A stretch of 64,000 nucleotides of DNA from Ricinus communis (GCF_019578655.1 NC_063259.1:3770001-3834000), one strand, 5' to 3'; positions 25,075-35,844 are shown, numbered from the stretch's first letter. The notes: a model not told the origin generated them from the letters alone. A program made the numbers and translations.

Positions 25075-25987
25075 TTAGCTCAAAAGGCAGGCTTGCCCGC
25101 ATTTAGGTGAAACCATAATAGGGGCTGTAGTTAGTTTCTCTTTAAGTAATTCAAAGGTCTGCATACAATCATCGAAAAATATAAATGGAACATCTTTGAC
25201 AAGAAATTGAGTCAAAGGTCTAGCAAGCTTAGAAAAGTCTTTAATAAACCTTCTAAGAAAACCTGTATGACCAAGAAAACTCCTAACGGCCTTAACCAAG
25301 CTAGAAGGTGGCAACTTAGCAATGGTCTCTACCTTAGCTCTATCTACCTCCATCCCTACATGTGAAATCTTATGCCCTAGCCCAATACCCTGTCTCACCA
25401 TAAAATGGCACTTTTCCCAATTCAGCACAAGGTTAGCTTCTACACAGCGTGCAAGCATACGCTCTAAATTAAGCAAAATATAGAAGAAAGAATTACCAAA
25501 TACCGAGAAATCATCCATGAACACCTCCATGGATTCTTCAATCATGTCATGAAAGACCACCATCATACACCTCTGGAAAGTAGCAGGTGCATTGCACAAA
25601 CTGAATGACATCCTCTTGTAAGCAAACATATCACAGGGGCAGTAAAAGTGGTTTCTCTTGGTCCCCAGGTGCAATAAGAATCTGAAAATAACTTGAAAAA
25701 CTGTGAAAGCAATAAAACATATGCCTTGATAAGCGCTCTAACAACTGATCAATAAAAGGAAGAGGAAAATGGTCGTTCCGAGTTGCATCATTGAGCCTCC
25801 TGTAATCAATGCAAACTCAGAAACCAGTTACCGTCCTCGTCGGTACCAGCTCATCCTTCTCATTTTTGACCACCATCATACCTCCCTTCTTGGGCACAAC
25901 CTGCACAAGACTAACCCAAGAGCTGTCAGAAATAGGGTAAATCAAACCTGCATCCAGAAGTTTAATTACCTCCTTCAGGTTCAATCG
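25075..25987 (-). pseudogene. pol: Reverse transcriptase of element 2 (broken)
   Basis: Minus-strand RT. The N-terminal part has KLLDAGLIYPISDSSWVS and VPKKGG near 25870-25960. A TGA precedes VCIDYRRLNDATR, and the motif A region reads YCFHSFSSYF, where relatives have FLDG; the catalytic aspartate is gone. A frameshift near 25640 separates this from FAYKRM, LCNAPATFQRCMM and FMDDFSVFGN (25507-25521 encodes the FMDD part). The rest of the palm and connection (SFLGHTGFLRRF, TQFLVKDVPF) is open to 25075. Seven codons near 25978 present in element 1 are missing in frame. Confidence 0.88.
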
Positions 25988-27099
25988 TCATTGTGGCTGT
26001 ACCATTGGCCTGTAACTATCCTCCATCAGGATCTTATGACAACAATAGCTGGGGTTGATTCTAGGAATGTCTGCAATCTTGTATGCAAAGGCCTCGGGGT
26101 ACTTTTTGAGAGAGGCAAAAGTCATCTCCCTCTCCTCAAGAGTCCAATCAACTACAATGATCACCGGCAGCTTCTTCGCCTCATCTAGATATGCATAGAT
26201 CAAGTGCTTAGGCAACTCCTTCAACTCTAGGGCTGATGGCTCCTCAAGTGAAGGTCTTAATTTCTGCACCCCTGACCTGTCAATATCAACAAAATGGTTA
26301 GCGGACCTGCTGGGCTCGCTAGCCAGCAAATAAGCAAGTTGTTCCAACACATCCTCATTTGACAACTCATCCTCATCCTCAGCCTGTAATGCCACCTGCA
26401 AAGGATCATCAAGTAATATCTCCTGCAATTGAGACCCCACAATATTATCTAAAACATCCACAGAATATACAATATCATCATGTTCAAGTGAATGTTGCAT
26501 CGAAGTGCTAAGGTCAAAGGTAATAGTCTCATCACCTACTCTAAGCTGTAACTTCCAATCACACACATCTATAACAACCCTAGATGTTGCAAGGAAAGGT
26601 CTACCTAGGATTAAAGGTACGCTACTCTCACCCTCCATATCCATAACAACAAAATCAATAGGAAATATAAACTTGTCTACTTGAACAAGTACATTCTCAA
26701 CTATTCCCCTAGGAAATTTCACAGTCCTATCCACTAACTGTATGCTCATCCTAGTAGGTTTTGGCTCACTCAAACCTAATTTTTCAAACAAACTGCAAGG
26801 AATTAATTGATGCTAGTTCCTAAATCAGCTAAAGCATCACTAAAATGCAAATCACCAATAATACAGGAAACAGTAAAACTCCCTAGATCACGCCTCTTTA
26901 CTGGCAGCTGGTTTTGAAGAACGGCTGAGCACTCCTCATTTAGTGTCATTAGTCCCAAGTCCTCCCTTTGGTTGCTTAGAATCTCTTTTAGGAATCTCGC
27001 ATACCTAGGCATCTGCGATATAGCCTTAATAAAAGGTAGGTTAATCTTCAGTTGCTTAAATAAATCCAAAAACTTACCAAACTGCTGATTAACCTTTTC
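25988..27099 (-). pseudogene. pol: Aspartic protease and protease-RT linker of element 2 (frameshifted)
   Basis: A retropepsin-like region that would have cut the Gag-Pol polyprotein. In frame one, INLPFIKAISQMPRYARF and LNEECSAVLQ lead to ALADLGTSIN. That holds the protease catalytic aspartate in DLGTS, the Athila form of DTG/DSG. The frame is then lost by one base near 26805. In frame two it continues LFEKLGLSEPKPTRMSIQL, VPLILGRPFLATSR (the flap and ILGR part), and an acidic linker rich in E and D, ending at the TGA of QPQ* (25988-25990). Element 1 is truncated before this point. Confidence 0.88.
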
Positions 27100-27776
27100 C
27101 TACTTCAACCTGGCAGTATATAGAATTGGCGGCTGGTATTCTCTCACAGGACTACTCTTCTTGTCCTCAGTTCGCGCAAGCTCTATCACCTTGGGCTCTA
27201 GCTCATTCCTGGCTGGCTCATCCTGCACAACAACATCATCATCAACCATAGGCAAAGAGCTAGCTAACTGCTTACCTAATCTCAAGGTGACAGCCTTAAC
27301 ATGCTCCCTCGGGTTTGACTCTGTGGTGCTGGGGGTGTCCCTGGCTGTCTCTCAACCAACATCTTAGAAATCTGGCCTATCTGATTCTCTAAATTCTGTA
27401 TGGAGGCCTGTTGATTTCTAAGAACTGTGTCCGTCTGCTGAAACCTGTTCTTTGAATTGGACGCAAAATTCATCATCAACTCCTTTAAATTGAGCTTCTT
27501 CTCCTGGTTATGATGTAGTTGAGGGAGAACAGTCTGCTGTTGGGGTTGCTGCTCGTGCAACTGCTGAAATCCTGATGGACTTTGGGTATTGTTATTTCAC
27601 TACATTGTCCTATTTGCTTCAGCGACGTTGTTGTTGCCATCTCCCATTACTACTGGTGTATGGACATGAATCTCAATCTGCTCCTCCTCCATGTCTAATC
27701 GCTTCCTTAGCTGCTCAAGGAATCGCTCTAGTTTGGGCAAAGGGTCTACTAGTGCAGGATTAGAACTCCTAGTCAT
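27100..27776 (-). pseudogene. gag: gag of element 2 with internal deletion
   Basis: The start is the ATG at 27776 on the minus strand; MTRSSNPALVDPL resembles the gag start of element 3 (MTMSSNPDLIEPL). After 58 codons a TAG and then a TGA (27597-27602) mark a junction where the main gag domain and zinc knuckle have been deleted. The C-terminal part then resumes in the same frame with Q-rich sequence, RNQQASIQNLENQIGQISK and, after a frameshift near 27300, the PREHVKAVTLR tail. A TAG at 27100-27102 separates it from the protease. The gag capsid-like core is entirely absent. Confidence 0.82.
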
Positions 27777-28221
27777 AAACTACCTGAAATGAACAAGGTA
27801 GCAACAACCAAACAAATAAATGAATGAATAAATGAATAAAAATTTCTGCACGGGCATGTTAGCAAACATAGGTCGTGTTCTGGCCCGTGTTAGCCAACAC
27901 GGGTCATGCTTTAGGGCGTGGTACCCTCGGAAAACATGTTGCTTTAAAGTGCTTAAGCTACACGGCCTAGAATTTCTGCACGGGCTCCAACACGGGCCTT
28001 ATTGACTTCCCAAAAGTCAAACCAAGATCAAAAAGCTTTTGATTCCATCCGTTTTCGCCCGAAATTAATATGAAATTACTAAAGCACTGATGATGGACCT
28101 ATAAAATCTCCTGAAACACGAAAGGACACAAAACACGGGTGATCTTGGAATAAAAACCCAATAAATGCTAAGAAAATTCGCACTAATATGTCAGCAAATA
28201 TATGTAAAACTATGCATATCA
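27777..28221 (-). other. Leader and 5' LTR (U3) remnant of element 2
   Basis: Noncoding. Next to the gag start is a short AT-rich leader (repeated AAATGAATG). It runs directly into LTR-type sequence from about 27841, with CACGGGC and GGCCCGTG words and an end in GCATATCA. There is no PBS, so the R-U5 part and PBS were deleted and only U3 is left. The layout resembles the U3 end of the element 3 LTR. Confidence 0.65.
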
Positions 28222-28671
28222 TGTTGTTTTCAGACACTCACAAATATAACCCTCTTCTGAGGTTGTTTTTTAATATTTATAAATATATCCCTTTTACGGG
28301 GTTGATCTCTAATATTAAAAAATATACCAATTTTATGCGGTCATTTTCTAATACTCATAAATATACCCCTTTTCCGAGGTTGTTTTCTAATATTTATAAA
28401 TATACCTCTCTTACAGGGTTGTTTTCTCATATTAAAATCTATACCCTTTTTATAGAGTTGTTTTCTCATAGTCACAAAAATAACCCTCTTACGCGATTGG
28501 TTTCTCATTTTCATAAATATACCCTCTCTAAGAGGTTATTTTCTCATACTCACAAATGTACCCCATTGACGGGGTGGCTTTCTTATATTGACAAATATAC
28601 CACTTTTACGGGGTTGTTTTCTAATCTTCACAAACATACCCCTATCATTTTCTAATATTTACAAGTATACA
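28222..28671 (+). repeat. 39-bp satellite between elements 2 and 3
   Basis: About 11 monomers. They resemble about 7165-7450 and 40430-40700, sharing the landmark CATTGACGGGGTGGC near 28564. The block is cut by element 3 at 28672 and resumes in the same monomer at 38579. Confidence 0.93.
28667..28671. repeat. Target-site duplication ATACA (left copy) of element 3
   Basis: ATACA precedes the LTR start TGATGGG. The same five bases follow the other LTR at 38579-38583. Joining the flanks gives a regular monomer (ACAAGTATACACCTCTTACG). Confidence 0.93.
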
Positions 28672-30135
28672 TGATGGGCTACTTATGCAACCTACACCTA
28701 AGGCAGTGAACCTATCGATGCGGCCTAGCACTAGTGAGTATCAAGGTCCTATCCTTGGAGATTGAGTGAACCTAGAGTTACTACTGTTCACTATGTTATC
28801 TAGTCTAAAATAGAGTGTGATAAATCTAAATTAATTAACTAATGATTATGAATGAAAATAAAGGAATAAATAGCAACTAACAATCGAAAGACAATCACAA
28901 CAAAAGAAGCAAACCCAAAGGGGACCTAAGTGATGGAATTCTAAGGTTGATTTTATAAATTACCAATCTTGCTACTCGTGCCTAAATCCTGAATCGAACT
29001 CGGCTCCTCTCTCGAGCTCACCAAGTTCCTAAACCTGCACTAACCTAATGAAATCTCTTCCTATCGGATTATTACAAATTAGCATTAAGCGTGATTTAGA
29101 TCTATTAAGAGTTGTTAATTCTTAATCCGGCGAGTGAATTAACCTTATCTCTAAGTGTTAACTGCCAGTTCTTACTATTCAATTTCCAGTTGTAACAAGC
29201 ATTTCTCAACATCAAGAAACAACTCACAATACAATTAATTCAATATCTCAAACTAACTAAATCAAACTTTATTACTGAATAGCAAAAAGATTACAAGAAA
29301 GGCAATTACAAATCTAACAACTAAGCACAATCTATCACAATAAAGACCCCAATGGGTTCAAAAGATCTAGCTACTCATGTTCATAGTTAAAGCAAAATAA
29401 GGAACAAATAAGGAAAAGAAAATTGAAGGCATGTACACCCTTTTCTTTCAAGTTGGATGAGAAACCCTAATTTTCCAATCCAAAATATCAAACCCTAATT
29501 TGCCTCTTAAATGCTCCCAAATGTTGTTTTGATCCTCAAATTGATGTTGAAAACAAGTGTAATCCTCCCTCAATTGATGAATTTGATCTCCCAAGGTCGA
29601 CAATTGAGGTCTAGAAGACAAGTGAATTGAGTGTATACTCGAATTAGGTCAGAGAAAATCGAGCCCCCTTCAAGAAAATCAAACTTTTGCCTATATACTC
29701 TCTTCAGCACGGCCGTGGTCAAGCCTGTGCTGGTCAGCACGGGCAGAGTCCAGGCCATGCTGATCCCTAGTGTTCCATTGTGTTGACCTTTTCCAAGCGT
29801 GCCCAAGCCGGTGGTGACCACCACGGGCCGTGGTGGAGGCCGTGGTGGCTACGGAAACTGTGCCAAAAGGCACTCTTGGAAGGTAGCTAGTTGGCAATTC
29901 AGCACGACCGGAGTCCAGGCCGTGCTCAACCCTCGAGGTGCTAGTCCTCACCAAATTTGATGGATTTTGGTCCGTAATCACACGTATTTCCCTCGATTAT
30001 TGATGGTGTCCTTTGAAAATGACCTGAAACGAGAAAGGAAACAAAAGACAGGTGATTCTAGTATAAAACGGGATAATCATACATAAAAAATGAAAACAAT
30101 CGAGCATGAAAACATGTGTAGTATGATGCCTATCA
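28672..30135 (-). mobile_element. 3' LTR of element 3
   Basis: A long terminal repeat matching 37229-38578. Its left edge is TGATGGGCTACTTATGC and its right edge GATGCCTATCA. It has a TATA box on the minus strand at 29691-29698 and a GC-rich stretch of CACGGCC/GGCCGTG words at about 29705-29940, upstream of the TATA box in transcription direction (U3). This copy is longer than its partner because the partner lost about 110 bp of the GC-rich stretch. Confidence 0.93.
29691..29698 (-). promoter_or_regulatory. TATA box in the 3' LTR
   Basis: GTATATAG on the minus strand, conserved in the other LTR at 38248-38255. It would start transcription leftwards, out of the element into satellite. This is inferred from sequence alone. 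Confidence 0.55.
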
Positions 30136-30150
30136 AATCACCCCACACTT
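30136..30150 (-). promoter_or_regulatory. Polypurine tract (PPT) of element 3
   Basis: On the minus strand AAGTGTGGGGTGATT lies directly against the 3' LTR start TGATAGGC. This is the expected place and composition for the plus-strand DNA primer of an Athila-type element. Confidence 0.8.
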
Positions 30151-31782
30151 AAGCTTTTGCTTGTCCTCAAGCAATCAACAACTCACTCCTCAAATAAATT
30201 CCAAACAACTCAATCAAATACTTCGCAAAAAGTTAGCTCAAAACAAATCTCAAAACTCTGTAATGAATTTCCATAAAACTCCCAAATCACTAAATCCTAA
30301 GAGAGAGAACAAAACTAATAAAACTGCTAAAATTAAAATGATAAACCATTCAAACTGAGAAATTGAGAAACATGCCTCACAAGATGCCACTCAAAAACAC
30401 ACAAGTGTATATTGGTGAAAGAGGATCGCCAAGCTCTCAACGCAAAATTAGAGAAAAAAGTGCTTACCATAGGCTTGCTTATAAATCCAATCTCCACTAC
30501 TGTGAAATAATCAATAATCATGATTAAAGCATCTTGAGCCAGGTTGTAAAGGGGTTAAGGTAGGTTACGGAGAATTATGAAAAGTAGGCTAAAAGTTGTT
30601 GGAAAATTATGCGGGTAATGCAAGAAAATAGCCCAGGATCAAATGTTGTACCAAAAATGAACATTAAGTTGCTCCAACAATAAGATGATGCTCGAAATGT
30701 ACTAAAGGAATAATGAATTCTTCTTCTTCTTTTTTTATATATACCATGTATATATATTACAGCAGCTTATGTAGGAACTACTGTGGTTATTGACATAAAC
30801 AATAAGAATGAATATCCAATTTTGGATTGAAGGGAGCAACTATGAAAAATCTAGCAACTTAGTGATTATATATAAAAAGAATGCAATTTGATCCAAAATG
30901 AAATGCAGCATAAACTTACATAATTTCGAGCAACAATGGTAGAAAGAATGGAAGTGATAAAGTGAGTGTCAAAGGTGAATCACAACGAAAGAAAAGGCTA
31001 AGGCTCAAAATTGGTTCACTATGGGGAAAACAGGGTTAGGCTTCTGGCCAAATTGTGTAAATCCTAAGTGCCCAAGTCATCTCATGACTATCAAAAATTC
31101 ATGGAATCTCAAAAGGAATCACAGAGCAAGTTCTAAAAACAAAGATTCTATGCAATGCTCACTCAACAATAAGAAAAGGAGCATAAAAAAGATAATGATG
31201 CCCAATTTGGCTCAAAACCTCATGTGAGTGGGTCAAAATTGTATGAATTCTCAAATCAAAGTTTAAATAATCAATCATAATAACAAGCAGCAACATTAAT
31301 AGTGTTATATTTCTGAGATAAAGTAAAATGGAAAAATTGAGGAAAAACACAAGTTTTACCTGGCTCGAGTGAAATTAAGAGATTTGTTCATTTCCTTCTT
31401 CCAACAAGATTCGATAAAAGTTATAAGGGTATCTATTCAAAAGAGGAAAATCATTAACTACTTGATTGAAACAAAACTCAAGATAATAACAAACTAAGGT
31501 GCCTACCCCACACTTAAGTATAACAATGTTCATAGTGTTAGAAAGATTAAAACTGGGTAAGCATATGACTCGCACATCATAATTATTGAAGATCATGCTT
31601 AGTTTTCAGGTTGGGAAGCATAGTGTGTTGCTAAAATAACTTAACATAACATAAACAAATGATAAGAAATAAAATAAAATTCAGCATACAAAAGCAAGAA
31701 AATAATATAAAATAAAAATAAAGGAAAGAAAATAAAAAGAAAAAGGCAAAAGGAAAAAGAAAAGTTGCACAATTTTTTTCTG
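30151..31782 (-). other. Noncoding region between ORF3 and PPT
   Basis: About 1.6 kb, A+T-rich, with no convincing reading frame on either strand; short frames such as 30161-30358, 31021-31227 and 31375-31596 match nothing I recognise. It has a purine-rich strand with homopolymer stretches (31650-31770). It also holds a second copy of the PPT core at 31506-31518. Confidence 0.7.
31506..31518 (-). promoter_or_regulatory. Second PPT-like motif
   Basis: CCCCACACTTAAG on the plus strand, identical to 30141-30153 at the true PPT. It lies 1.37 kb upstream in transcription direction, inside the untranslated region. It could be an extra priming site or a trace of an internal duplication. Confidence 0.45.
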
Positions 31783-33306
31783 CTAGGAGTCGGCTGATGG
31801 TGTATCGTCACTGCTTGGACCTGCTTGAAGATGAGGAACAGAGGGCTGCAGTGGATCAGGGTCTGTGAAGCAGCCTACCAGATCGAACTCCATCTCATCG
31901 ATGAGTTGCTGATTTTGTGCTCTAGCATCCATCAACTTTTTCATTTGCTCCACTAGGAAGTCCGTCTAGGTGGCCTGCCTCTCCAACCCGTTCATAAGCT
32001 GCTAAAGCACGGCGTTCATTTCGCCAAGCTGTGCCCTAGTCTCCTCTTGAAATTGCACAAACTGAATATGGTGCTGCTACTGTAGATCGCAGACTCGATC
32101 TAGTCGGTCAGCCAGAGCACTAATCTGAGCATTCGATGTCCCTGCAGAATAAGAAGATTAGGCTCCAGATGGAGGCGTAAACACTCTAGCTGGGTTGGGA
32201 ATCCTAACATTCGGGATCCCAGCCGACGGATCTTGGGCTCCTCTAGCCGCTGCCTCTCTAGCCTCCCTGACTATGGTGTTCACAAGCCTGTACTCTATAC
32301 CATGTGGGTGTCTAGTAGCCGTGATCATCTGCATGTTGATCATCTGTCTGATCCCTAATGGTGTCATGTCACCAATAATTGAAATCTCTGATAGACAATC
32401 ATCTAATACGTCCAGTCTCTTGGCTAATCTAGTCACGTATGTGCCAAAACAACAGTGCATCTTCTTTTGGGCGTCTACTATAAATGATCGGACTTGACGA
32501 GCCAACAAATATCCCAAGTCCAACTTCTTCTGATGTTGCATAGCCCAGAGGATGAAGACATCGGTCTGTGTCACCGCTCCAAAACTATCTCCTCTGCCTG
32601 TAATGGTGTAGGCTAATAAGGTATGGATATAGCGAAGATGATCCGGAAGGCTAGACGCCTTAGACCTACTTGGGTAGTATGTTTCCGACCTTGGTACCAA
32701 TGAGTCCCACATAGTGTCGTAGGATATTGGGTGGATGTAGAGGCATCCCTAATATTCCTCCCCTGAGATCTCCTGTTTAGTCCATAATCCTAAATGCATG
32801 CCAAACTGCGGGACTGACATTGAGAACTCTCTTCCCCTAAGTCTGAAATAAACTGCATCAGGCTGATGCTAGTTTATGATCTGTTGCTGCAGGAAGAAGG
32901 TGCTGAGGAACTCAATTGTAAGCTCACGGTAGGTTGGTTCAATGATATCAAGGAATCGCGCATACGGCAGAGTCTCAAACAGAGTGCGCATATCCTGAAC
33001 CAATCCTACTCTTTATAGGGATGCGAAGTCGATGCAATGACCTGCCATCACTTGCCTCCACCTTATAACTTGGAAACGACTCTCATTTTTGCGATGGAAA
33101 TGTCCACGATGGATGGCGACCAGTGCGGTGGGTTCACGAGGTGCTCTTGAGCTCGGACTAGATTCTTTGTGCGGTCTTTGAGGGGTGCAGGTGCTTATCG
33201 GTCTTGATTCGGTCTTTGTGGAGGAAGATGTTCCTTCGCCACGCGATCACTTGTTGGTAGGAACTCGTTTTGACTGCTTCCTATAGGATTGATCGCAGTC
33301 CGTCAT
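31783..33306 (-). pseudogene. Athila ORF3 / plant transposon protein, one frame with in-frame stops
   Basis: One reading frame of 507 codons from ATG at 33306 to TAG at 31783-31785, with no frameshift. About 198 codons in, an open stretch (32158-32712) contains LPDHLRYIHTLLAYTITGRG and TQTDVFILWAM. An upstream TYRELTIEFLSTFF motif is seen at about 32905-32945. These resemble the protein encoded downstream of pol in Athila elements (ATHILA ORF-1 / putative plant transposon protein families). Its role is unproved; an envelope-like role has been proposed for that position, but I see no clear signal peptide or membrane span. Eight in-frame stops (five TAG, two TAA, one TGA at 33247-33249) each fit a single C-to-T change. 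It follows a possible internal promoter. Confidence 0.82.
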
Positions 33307-34467
33307 ATCGCCTGATGCAATGAATCATTAGTTATTCGTACAGGAAATTAAGTTAATAGAAAATCCTACCAAAAATTGGACAGCATAACGGCTATAATTT
33401 GACTAACATAAAACTTTAGACTTGACGAAAGACTAAAGCCTCAATCTCCTGCATAAACTAACTAACCCATACATTGCAAACTACTTTATCGTGCACCAAC
33501 TAAGACAAAAACACTTATTCATAATGGAATGCTATAACAAACTTTAATTATGCAAACCCCCATACTTATCAATTTCATAATCAACTTCACAACAATCAAA
33601 ACAACTAATATAGAGTAAATCTAATTGAGGTCATCTTAAGGCAGTACAACAACATAAAAATTACCAAAACATACTAGCATATCCTAAATAAAGTATATGC
33701 ATAAACAAAAACTAAATTAAAAACAAACAAAAGCAAAAAGTGGAGATCCTTACTTGGAATTGCCGAAAAAAATAGGGAGGATGAAAGAAATAGAAGAAAA
33801 CCACACCTTGGAGCTTTAGAAAAGAAGTGGCAAAAAAAATTTGGAGGCCTTCTTTATATAGGCGTGGGGTCGGCCGCAGGCAGTGTACGGCCGTCTTGAT
33901 CATCCTGATCTGGACTCGGCCGTCTTGAGCCCTTGTGCTTTGATTTTCACCGACAGCGCGAGGCGGGGGCGGCGTCGCATCGTACGGCACGGTGTTCCGC
34001 CCATGATGCCTTTGGAAGCCATGCCAAAATGGCCGAAATTCACCAAGTCTTCATGTGTCTCTCATCACGGGCTTGACTCGGTGTCGATGGGCCGGCACGG
34101 TGTTGCGACCCGTGGTGGCCGTAAATCGTGGTAAAGGGAAGGTTTCCAGACTTTCCTTTACCATCTCGGGTCGCCGAGCTTTCTACCTTGATGTGTGCTT
34201 TAACACTCTAAGATATGTTGGTCCTCCAAATTACGTATGAGCATCGAGTAGGTTAACTTCTGTAAAACTCAAGAATAACACATTCCAAGCAATATCTAGT
34301 AAAAAGATTCAATACTAAAATTGGCTTAAAATAAAACAAACTAAAATTAAACTGAGATATCAAACTAGAGAAGTAAATAAATAATAAAAGATGTCCAAAG
34401 AAAAACTCAAAAGGAATAAATAGATTCGGGAATGCCTCCCGAGGGTGCTTCTTTTTGTTCGAGTCGT
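33307..34467 (-). other. Spacer between polyprotein tail and ORF3, with LTR-like GC-rich part
   Basis: Noncoding. The right end (34250-34467) is the AT-rich stretch after the polyprotein, with GGGAATGCCTCCCGAG near 34427, a landmark shared with elements 1 and 2. At 33860-34140 the sequence becomes GC-rich with GGCCG, GGCACGG and CGTGG words like the U3 of the LTR. A TATA-like motif follows at 33854-33862, then an AT-rich leader to ORF3. The frames at 33712-33990 and 33883-34240 look incidental. Confidence 0.65.
33854..33862 (-). promoter_or_regulatory. Possible internal TATA box upstream of ORF3
   Basis: CCTATATAA on the minus strand, about 550 bp upstream of the ORF3 ATG and preceded by GC-rich LTR-like sequence. 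The word CCAAGTAAGG about 100 bp downstream could act as a splice donor. An internal promoter for ORF3 is possible but not shown. Confidence 0.4.
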
Positions 34468-35844
34468 CTAGTTGGACTCTGCAGCAACATTCCTGCATCG
34501 CGGGCAAATTGAGAAGGTGGGCTCAATGTAAGCTGGGGCTCGAGGCATATAAGCGCAAAGAGAAGGTCCGATGTGTGCGGTGGATAACCAAGGAGGTGCT
34601 CTCCGCATCGAGTCAGGATGCCCATTCATCCACTCTGAATTTTTGCTAAATGACCTGTCAAAAACAAACTTGCAACTACCCTTCTCGGGTCTATCATAGC
34701 ACAAAGTATCAAATTGATACAAGTTGTTTTCTTCAGGTAAATAACACATATCATCAGAGAAAGAAACATGTATAGCATCATCCATTTGTACGCCCTATGG
34801 TTGTTTATTACATGCAAGACCAATTCCATTAATACTACAAATGGCATGAACATGGTCGGTGGAAGAACTATCAAATGGGGGTAAACTAAAGGTAACATAG
34901 TCATCCCTTACATTAAGTTCTAACTTTCCCTCAAATACGTCTATTTTAGCTCTAGTTGTGCCAAGGAAAGGTCTCCCCAAAATCAATGGTACACCATGCT
35001 CATTACCCATATCCATAACCACAAAGTCCATAGGAAATATGAACTTATCTACCTTAACTAGCACATTTTCCACAATTCCCCTAGGAAGCTTAACAGAACG
35101 GTCAGCTAATTGAATACACATCCTAGTGGATTTTGCCTCCCCCAAACCTAGCTTATTGAACAAACTAGTGGGCATGACATTTATGCTAGCCCCCAAATCA
35201 GCTAATGCATCATCAACACACAAATTACCTAAAGTGCAAGGAATAGTGAAACTCCTTGGATCGTGACGTTTCTCTGGCAACTTGCTTTGAAACACTGTTG
35301 AACACTCCTCGTTAAGCTGAACATAGGCTACCTCCTCCAACTTCCTTTTTCTGCTAAGTATGTCCTTTAAGAACTTAGCATACTTCGGCATCTACTCCAA
35401 TGCATCAATAAAAGGTAAGTTAATATGCAGTTGTCTAAAAATATCTAGAAACTTACTGAACTGCTCTTGCGCCTCTGCTTGTTCGCCTCTAGCAGGATAA
35501 GGAATCTTATGTTGATATTCCCTGACTGGAATTGGTTTCACCTTTTGTCCCTCAGGTTCCCTAACCTTGCTGCTCGCCTCAATCTACACATCAATAGTGG
35601 AGTCGTCAAAAACAGGCTTAGAAGGAGCTGAAACTAACTTACCTGAACGCAAAGTGATGGCATTCACGTGCTCCCTCGGGTTAGACTTAGTGGTTCTAGG
35701 GAGCGCTCCTTGTTGCCTCTCAGACAACGTCTTAGAGATTTGGCCAATCTGGGTTTCCAAGTTCTGAATCGAGGCCTGCTGGTTCCTAAATGCACTATCA
35801 GTTTGTTGGAACCTTATCTCCGTAGACGTTACAAACTTCATCAT
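34468..35844 (-). pseudogene. pol: Gag C-terminus and aspartic protease of element 3
   Basis: One frame from 35844 to 34468. It starts with FQQTDSAFRNQQASIQNLE and NPREHVNAITLRSGK (gag C-terminus), then VREYQHKIPYPAR and INLPFIDALE. Protease follows: MPKYAKFLKDIL, LNEECSTVFQ, DDALADLGASINVMP (catalytic aspartate codon at 35197-35199), LPRGIVENVLVKVDKF and VPLILGRPFLGTTR. Three TAG stops lie at 35584-35586, 35392-35394 and 34795-34797; no other lesion is seen in this frame. After DDAIHVSF the sequence no longer looks like pol. It runs into the polyprotein tail at about 34470-34640, so RT, RNase H and integrase were removed by a deletion near there. Confidence 0.88.

Larger units (their letters stand above)
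21388..28221 (-). mobile_element. Athila-like Ty3/gypsy element 2, degenerate
   Basis: The most gene-rich of the degenerate minus-strand elements. From right to left it has an LTR remnant, gag with an internal deletion, protease, RT, RNase H, integrase, and a long LTR-like region. Its ends read TGATA at 21388 and TATCA at 28217-28221, a matching inverted terminus. The flanks do not match (AAGAT on the left, TGTTG on the right), and the satellite is out of phase across it. The flanks were therefore altered, or the two ends come from different events. PBS, PPT and any ORF3 are missing. No gene is open. Confidence 0.88.

Noticed and set aside
30161..31227. Plus-strand Lys/Asn/Ser-rich frames in the element 3 spacer
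   Set aside because: Low-complexity A-rich DNA with no conserved motif; it lies in the known noncoding gap between ORF3 and PPT.
31783..33306. ORF3 as a true envelope glycoprotein
   Set aside because: No convincing signal peptide or transmembrane segment is visible; the recognisable motifs match plant transposon ORF families instead.
33883..34240. GC-rich plus-strand frames as a coding exon
   Set aside because: The composition comes from LTR-like CACGG/GGCCG words. There is no domain, and the sense strand of the element is minus.
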